From: Symbiodinium natans
Lineage: Eukaryota; Sar; Dinophyceae; Suessiales; Symbiodiniaceae
DNA length: 64,000 nt
Assembly: GCA_905221605.1 (NCBI GenBank)
Contig: CAJNDS010000380.1
Coordinates: 254,001-318,000, forward strand
Reading direction: 5' to 3'
Below the pieces are notes generated by a model. The model was not told where the DNA came from. It did not search any database and was given only the letters and a program-made list of their open reading frames with translations. The position numbers and the translations under genes were made by a program. Each line of letters begins with the position of its first letter. Position 1 is the first letter of the stretch. Below, piece after piece: positions 57,983 through 64,000 of this stretch.

Positions 57983-60900
57983 CTTTGCTTCAGTTTCGTG
58001 ACAGGGCTTAGTTTGATGGAGTTTCATGACCGAGAACATCTTGACCGGTGTCGGGCTCTGCGCTGGAGGCCGACCGAACCATCAGCCGGGACTGGCAGTA
58101 GCGTCCACTGTGGGATTCTTTTGTATTAATAAGCGCTGGGTAAAGTCCTTCGGGCGTGTACCGCAAGCATCGATTTGGTCGTTGAGACAGCGGGACTTCG
58201 ATCATTCTGGGTGCTCTACTTGCAGTAAAGAGTTTCAGCTCGAGATCTTGGCCTGAGTGGGCCGGGTTTAGTTTGGTGAGCCCTGCATTCTCCCATCCAG
58301 CCTGATGTCTCCTCGGGCGCCGCGGACGCGAGCCACCAGGCCTCAAAGTAGTTGAAGATATCGATATCGGCGATGCCCCAAGATTCAAATGGGTTACCAG
58401 CCTCCACATGAGGCTTCTTGGACTGCTGTAAAGCTACGTGGCTTGTGTCAGTTACCATAGCAAAAACATCCGGCACATTCAGAAAACGGCTGACAGGGTG
58501 TGACTTCGGAATCTGGCTTCCGCGCTGCCACCGTTTTCTGGGCCGAGTCTGCTAATGTTCCGTAAATTTGCCAAGCTCAGCTCAACATGGCATTCCAAGC
58601 TTGTATCATTTCACTCTGTAGGCGTTGCTCGGCTTGGGATCATGCGTTATGTCATGTTATGTCTATCTGCAACCCCCTCAGAGTTTGACAAGTCCAGCAA
58701 AATCAGTCACCATGTCGTACACATGGGAAAGTGTCCCCCCCCCCCCCCCCCAGGTTGCGGAAACAAAACGAAACCTATCAAGCTCGCGCTACCTGCGAAA
58801 GAGCTACGAGTACGGCAATAGGGAGAGACGATGCTCTATACGCTCTTTGAGCTGCCCGGCCGGAGGTCAGGCGACCCAGGTACACGAAAAGCTCAGGCTC
58901 GTCGACAGGGGCCAGATTGGCTGCCTAGCTGGGCGTCATCCCAAGCAGTTTATCTGGATTAAAGCTGTGAACGAAGGCGAGGGTACCCGATGATTCGAGG
59001 TCAGGATACTGGCATGTTCCTTATAGTGCATGATTAGGATTCATTTCGGTTCACGTGCCAACCAGCTCCTTATCCACCATCTACACCACTTGCCGGCTAG
59101 CAACTACTTTCGCATGCACCTGGCATCCCAAATTTCTGGCTACGGTTTCAGAGAGAAAGCACAGCTGAAAATGGCCGCCTATATATATATATATGTATAT
59201 CCTACTGTATACATTATACATAAGAACTACCGAACAACTTATGGATGCAACTACTTCGGCCAATCAGCTTCGCACTGAAGACCTGTATTCATTCAAGCGA
59301 CCCTCGAATTCATGAGACTTACAATGTTCAATAATCTGCGATGTTTCCCGCTGACACTTGGAGCCAGGCCAAGTGTGCCAAGGCGGAGGCAACCACCTCT
59401 GCCAGTTATGCCAACGTCTCTTCAGCATGGAGGCGAAGTTCGCTTGCAGTCATTTGAGCTTGTACGTGTGGCATGCGGAGTGCCACTAAAATGTATCAGA
59501 TCTCATGCAACCCGACATCGAAACTCTACGTAGGAAGAGAAGATGGCGTATCACAGGGTAGCTGCCAGTTGAGCTTCATTGTGTGATGGGCGAGTAACGA
59601 GTCTTTCCATCCACAAGCACTGAGGGCACTTGCCCGGCGACAAACTATGAACGTCAGCATATATGATCTGTCTGCCGGCAGCAACCATCAACAGCAATTC
59701 ATGTGTCCACCACCCGTTCACTCCTAGTCGTAGTCTTAGCCTCATGTTTAGAGTTTAGAAGACCCTCGTGTTTTGCAGAACCCAACTCCTGAAATGTAGT
59801 TTCGGACAACGCAGTAAACACATCACAACTTGCTACTCGGCCGGGACAGGCCTTCCGGAAATCTCGTGTTTCTTCCAACCAGGAAAGCTATTGGAAAACG
59901 CCCTAGTGGTCTAGAGTCCGGTACCTATTAACTGTGCCGCGGTTTCAATTCAAGGAGCCTGCGGCCTGCGATTTCAACAGGAGTCTATGCCCTCTTCTTG
60001 CTCTGGCCTCTGCATGGAGAGGAGTAGATGTGTTCGACGTGGTGTCCTCAAAGTACTGCTCCTGACAATATCGTGCTTCATCTGCGCCAAGCACTTTTGC
60101 TATATCGCGAGGCAAGCCGAGCATGATCAAAATGCCGCCTCTCTCACGACCCATGGCATGAACACGCCCTTCCCACACAAATCACTGTCCTGCAGGCGCC
60201 GACTTTGCGTTGTCTCTGCACCCAGGGAATCTGCCTCCAAAGCGTTCACGATGTCGTTTAGGGCCTCACAGACGGGCTCGGTTATGGCCCTTGTCACTGT
60301 TCTCAACATCCCCCTTCAACACTCGCCGTCAAAACTCCTATGCCCTCTGGGTGACAAGGGTCTACATTGAGAAGGTACACCGGCACACCCATCAAATTGA
60401 GTGACACCTGCCTTGGAGCAATCGGTCTTTCTCCAATGGCAAACACAACTCATGGCTGACATTTCACCATGTTGCAAGAGTTTTGCAAGACAACTGCGCG
60501 TGAATCATCTGCGCAGCTCAACCGTTCCCCCAGAACAAAAGCGATCGTGCAACATTTTCGAACTACTCTGCTGAAACTTGGTATGTAAGAACTCCATTCC
60601 GCTGACTCTGTCTTCAGTCGCTCTCATGCCAACTATTCAATTGGCGGGCGGTTGAAGCAATGATGACAGCGATGACTCGACGTCTTCTACAGTGCCACAT
60701 GGTGAATGCAACATCAGATAATGATGAGACTCAACGATGAAATTGGTCAACTCCATCTCTTTGGCTGCTTTGGTCAGTCAAGGCTCGACTGTGGCCGTGA
60801 CTGTGGCTGCATGCACCAATGCTACCAAGCGGCCCCCATGATGTCGAACAGGTAAGTCACAACCTGTGTAGCTACAAAGTGGCCAACGCTGAAGCAATGG

Positions 60901-61568
60901 CTGTTTCTTTTTCCTTCTAGGGCTAGGTGCAGTGCCATTGGTGCTCTTATACCCCGGCACCTCACGCTACATCCGTTGTATCGACTCCATCGGATTCCAT
61001 CTTTTGTCTTTCACATGCAAGTTGGTTTCAACTTCTACTGCAACAGCTACGCAGTGACAAACAACATGATCCCCTTGCCACAGTACAAAACCCCACCCTT
61101 ATGTACATCATAAAGCTGTGTGTATCTACATCTATACATATACATATATGTATGTACAAATATGATGCGATGTGCACCCATATCTAGACGCATATTTTTA
61201 TGCAGACCTTGTTTCTTTATTTATTCGACCAGACCCTTCCGAAACCCAGCAGCCCAGTACTAGAACTGTTGAGACAACCCCCCCCCCCTCCCCCGCCCCT
61301 CTGCTCGAAGCTTCTTCGGCGGGACCGAACTTTCGGAATTTGGTGGGGATCAGTATAAGGGAGCGGCGACTCATTACCAGCTAGCAGACCCCACATCAAG
61401 AGTACTTGGAGTTTGCTGTCGAGCAGCTTCTGCACGCGTCTCGCGTGACACAATCGGAGCCCCGTAGATGGGCTGGGAAAGGTTCGGCATGGGCCTAAGC
61501 GAGCCAGCCGACTGGAATTACTGCGTGACTGCGTGGCACGATGCAGTATCGACAGCCTTGCTTCGTTT
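57983..61568. other. Unassigned; poly-C, (TA)n and short minus frames
   Basis: Minus frame 58216-58476 (containing FESWGIADIDIFNYFEAWWL) looks coding. Minus 60178-59945 reads GGILIMLGLPRDIAKVLGAD and may be an exon. A 17-C run at 58735-58751 is followed directly by AG|G on the plus strand. (TA)n at 59181-59200. No phased multi-exon gene was built. Confidence 0.35.
58735..58751. repeat. Poly-C homopolymer (17 nt)
   Basis: Seventeen consecutive C immediately followed by AGG. On the plus strand it has the layout of a pyrimidine tract plus 3' splice site. Confidence 0.95.
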
Positions 61569-62036
61569 CTACTGCGGATCAAGCACAGACCAAGATGAAG
61601 GCCTTGTTAACGAGTGTGGATCCTGAACTCGAATCTGAGAAGAGAGCAAATCGCTGGCGGCATTCCACTCCATCATTGACCTTGCAGCAATTGCCCAAAC
61701 GCTGCAGAGCAATGAGATGACTAACGAGAGCATGGTCCCCTTTTCATATTCCTTCATCGGCCCCGCCTGAAGTCGTAGTCGTACATGTCGGGAAGCTCGA
61801 AGACGGCAGCACATACCTTCCGCATATACGCGTCTGCGTTTGCCCCGCTTCTGGAACTGCCTCGCTGTGCCACACGTGACGCAGCTGTTCATCCATGCAC
61901 TGTTCCCGACAGGGTGAGTCTGGTGGGCGCAGGAACCACGGAGACAGATCCGCGGTTGAAGGCCCTGACCTGATGGAAAGCAAACTCCTTGGGAGTTGTC
62001 ACAGGTTACATCACGAAGGTCGTTCCTGCAAGGCAA
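61569..62036 (-). CDS. Open frame (155 codons) with hydrophobic helix
   Basis: The minus frame contains a hydrophobic segment (TMLSLVISLLCSVWAIAARS) followed by an acidic end. In another minus frame nearby, DAYMRKVCAAVFELPDMYDY is more protein-like than the long frame over the same bases, and a GAAG|GTATGT donor lies between them, so the locus may be two exons joined across a frame change. Not resolved; family unknown. Confidence 0.27.
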   Translation of the reverse strand: MPCRNDLRDVTCDNSQGVCFPSGQGLQPRICLRGSCAHQTHPVGNSAWMNSCVTCGTARQFQKRGKRRRVYAEGMCCRLRASRHVRLRLQAGPMKEYEKGTMLSLVISLLCSVWAIAARSMMEWNAASDLLSSQIRVQDPHSLTRPSSWSVLDPQ

Positions 62037-62248
62037 GTTTACACTAACCTACATGGGGCATGAATGCCATCAACATTTCCACGTCAGCCAATCCTGCCCG
62101 AGTTCGAAGCACAAAACCTAATGGACTGAACGTGCCTGCAGAATGGCTTGCCGTGATCGTCGCATGTACTCCTTTCAGCCAATGGCTCAGGGCCAGAAGT
62201 TCGGATTCGAGTTATTGGGGATGCTTTCTTTTAGAAATGTTACACTAA

Positions 62249-62764
62249 GTGTTTCTGTTTTTGTCCAGCTTCCGACTCCAAAAGAACCTTGCTGCCCAGT
62301 GGGAGCTGATTTCGGAGGTGACGTTCGGCCCTGTGCAGATCATTTGTCCAAACGAGCCGGGGAAACTTGCTCGGGATTTGCGAAGTGAGGCGGGGGGCAG
62401 TAGGAGTACGGGGGAGACAAGGGGAGGGGTATGGGGCACTTCGAAGCGCAAAAAAAGCAGTCGGATCAGAGCAAAAGGAACAAGGGCTTCAGGACCTTCA
62501 ACTCAAGCAGGCATGATTTCGGTCCAGAAGCGAAGTGATGCGATCGTAGGATGTGACCACCTCCTCTGTATACGCCTTAGTTCGGAAAATGCCAAGCTCC
62601 GTAGCATGACTTGCCTTGTTGCATTCTGCTGCGTGCAGAAAAATCTGCTGGCCTTTGTAACGACTTGTCTTGCCTTGCGCGTGCTGCGAGCGTTGACATT
62701 TCCCGCAGTTTGCTGCTGGTATACTGGAATCCTGTATCTGCTTGCTGTGCTTCGCATACTTTAG
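62249..62764 (+). CDS. Open frame (171 codons), unknown protein
   Basis: The plus frame starts with a protein-like segment (LQKNLAAQWELISEVTFGPV, then NEPGKLARDLR) that may end at a donor-like CGAA|GTGAGG near 62387. The middle is Arg/Ser-rich and probably non-coding. The end is hydrophobic (LLYLL-type) and ends with TAG at 62762. The first third is the most credible exon. Family unknown. Confidence 0.28.
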   Translation: MFLFLSSFRLQKNLAAQWELISEVTFGPVQIICPNEPGKLARDLRSEAGGSRSTGETRGGVWGTSKRKKSSRIRAKGTRASGPSTQAGMISVQKRSDAIVGCDHLLCIRLSSENAKLRSMTCLVAFCCVQKNLLAFVTTCLALRVLRALTFPAVCCWYTGILYLLAVLRIL

Positions 62765-64000
62765 CGGTGATTCGCTCTGCCGCCGCACTGAGTCTGCTTC
62801 AGAAGAAACCGCTTTCAGACACTCTAAGGAGCAATCCCTTCGTCATTTCTCCAACTGTCCGAAGTCCGTCCCGGTACCGCATACGGAGAATGTGAAGTCT
62901 TGACAAGACAGCTCCTGTCACAGGAGAGATCCCGCCTGCATATGTCTGTCAGCTTCCACGTGCAGATGGTCCCACCCAGAATCTCTCCATCCCTTTGATG
63001 CTCTGAGAGCCGCGCTGGGTGTGACCAAGCAACAGTGTATCGTGTGGCCTGTTCCATGACAGTAGTCCGCTTGGGCTTGAATGCGGGAAGGTCATGGACA
63101 GACTACCTGTAGCCCAAAAAATCTACATCTCTCGGCCCCTTGTGAACAGCAGTCACCTCATCACCAGACACTCGGGTTTCCTCTTTTGCTTCCAGCAAGA
63201 TCGACACGTGCCTCCACGCCTGTGGCATCCCGTGCTCTGCCTCCGGGAGTGCTTCTGGCGAGCCCAGGACGGTCTGTGCAAACGAAGAATGGTCGTCTCC
63301 TTTTAACGGCATGTGATTGAGGGTGCGACAAGGTGGAAACTCCAAGGCTTATGAAGCGCTGTACCACTGGAGGATACACTGCGACTGTCTCCAATTCTGC
63401 ATGCATTGGTAAATTCTGATGCCAGGGCCCCAGCCCTCGAAGACATACATGCCTTCTTTCAACGGCCTCGGCAAAGCAGAGGACCGAGCCAAATTAGAAG
63501 CAGAACATGCCCAATGGCAGACATTCGATGTTCAGTTTTGCTACGTGGTTCGGGGTCCAGGGCTTCAAAGCAGGAGCGGCATTGCAAGTTATCTCAAAGT
63601 GTGCAATGACAATGTCATGATGCCTTCAAGGACGATGTAATGGCATTCAGCCCTGCGCCTGTACATCGGCCCTTCATGCAACGCAAAACAAGAACAGAAG
63701 CTCAGTGTCTTTTGTCTTGGTGGGGGCAGGGTCATTGGAGGCTGTGGACACGCTTCTAAGTCCCGACGAAAAGTGTCGGGACCAAAAATGGACAAAGCTT
63801 CATTCTGAACCCCTCTCAGCGCTTTGCAGCGCAAGTGTTGGTGAGCGGGACCAGTCCTGGGCAATGTGAATCAAACACTTCATGTATAGTCCTGATCAGC
63901 ATGCTATCCAAGAAATTTGCGCGACATGCGCCAGGAATGCCAAATGGAAGCTTTTCAATCGACGCCTTAGAAAGCCCTAAGCTTCACTAACAGCTGTGGA
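62765..64000. other. Unassigned; ambiguous short frames
   Basis: Plus frame 63419-63640 (KAEDRAKLEAEHAQWQTFDV) and minus frames 63103-63345 and 63589-63864 all look partly coding. No splice-supported model was found before the window ends. Confidence 0.35.

Noticed and set aside
54731-58130. Shared GGGATTCTTTTG words at 54.7 and 58.1 kb
   Set aside because: A 12-base match is expected many times by chance within 64 kb; flanks do not align.
1-64000. Dinoflagellate spliced-leader sequence or gene
   Set aside because: No stretch resembling the known leader (ending TTTTGGCTCAAG) was found on either strand by eye.
1-64000. tRNA, rRNA, CRISPR arrays, reverse transcriptase or integrase genes
   Set aside because: No supporting T-arm, rRNA signature, spaced direct-repeat array or polymerase motif was seen. 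A GGATTCGAAC-like word at 21897 lacks flanking stems.

Overview
This is nuclear-type eukaryotic DNA. It has no bacterial operons, ribosome-binding sites, rRNA, tRNA or CRISPR. Base composition is near 50% GC and coding density is low. Most open frames are 100-400 bases long and several end at spliceosomal donors (GTGAGT, GTAAGT, GTAAGG, GTATGT) with matching AG acceptors. Long pure G or C runs (up to 83 G), (TA)n, (CAG)n and short minisatellites are scattered throughout. The pattern best fits a large repeat-rich protist genome, most likely a dinoflagellate (Symbiodiniaceae-like). That is an inference: no conserved household gene was recognised, and a search by eye found no dinoflagellate spliced leader.

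Layout. 1-9.5 kb: low-density sequence with a phased two-exon plus-strand segment (5860-6368) and ambiguous open frames. 9.5-20.2 kb: minus-strand candidates at 9579-10081, 13389-13514 and 19545-20126, a long GTC/GTT-rich simple region and the 83-bp poly-G tract. 22.4-23.3 kb: a minus-strand multi-exon candidate rich in hydrophobic helices. 24-32.4 kb: candidates mostly on the minus strand; 31.5-32.4 kb reads well on both strands and is unresolved. 34.5-36.1 kb: the best multi-exon model, eight phase-compatible minus-strand exons encoding 244 residues up to a stop. 39.0-39.8 kb: the longest open frame (251 codons, minus). 41.9-46.4 kb: single-frame candidates on both strands. 48.33-49.22 kb: a transposon-like element with terminal inverted repeats, flanking TTAA and a 248-bp internal tandem duplication. 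50.0-53.5 kb: three neighbouring minus-strand candidates, including a complete two-exon gene for a small secreted or membrane-anchored protein. 54-64 kb: weaker candidates.

Gene models were built by hand from reading frame, splice sites and phase. Because GT and AG are frequent, phase agreement alone is weak evidence, and many loci are open on both strands. Coordinates and strands are hypotheses and confidences are kept low. No pathway or shared function links the genes; the only pattern is a bias of the better models to the minus strand, which would fit the unidirectional gene clusters known from dinoflagellates.
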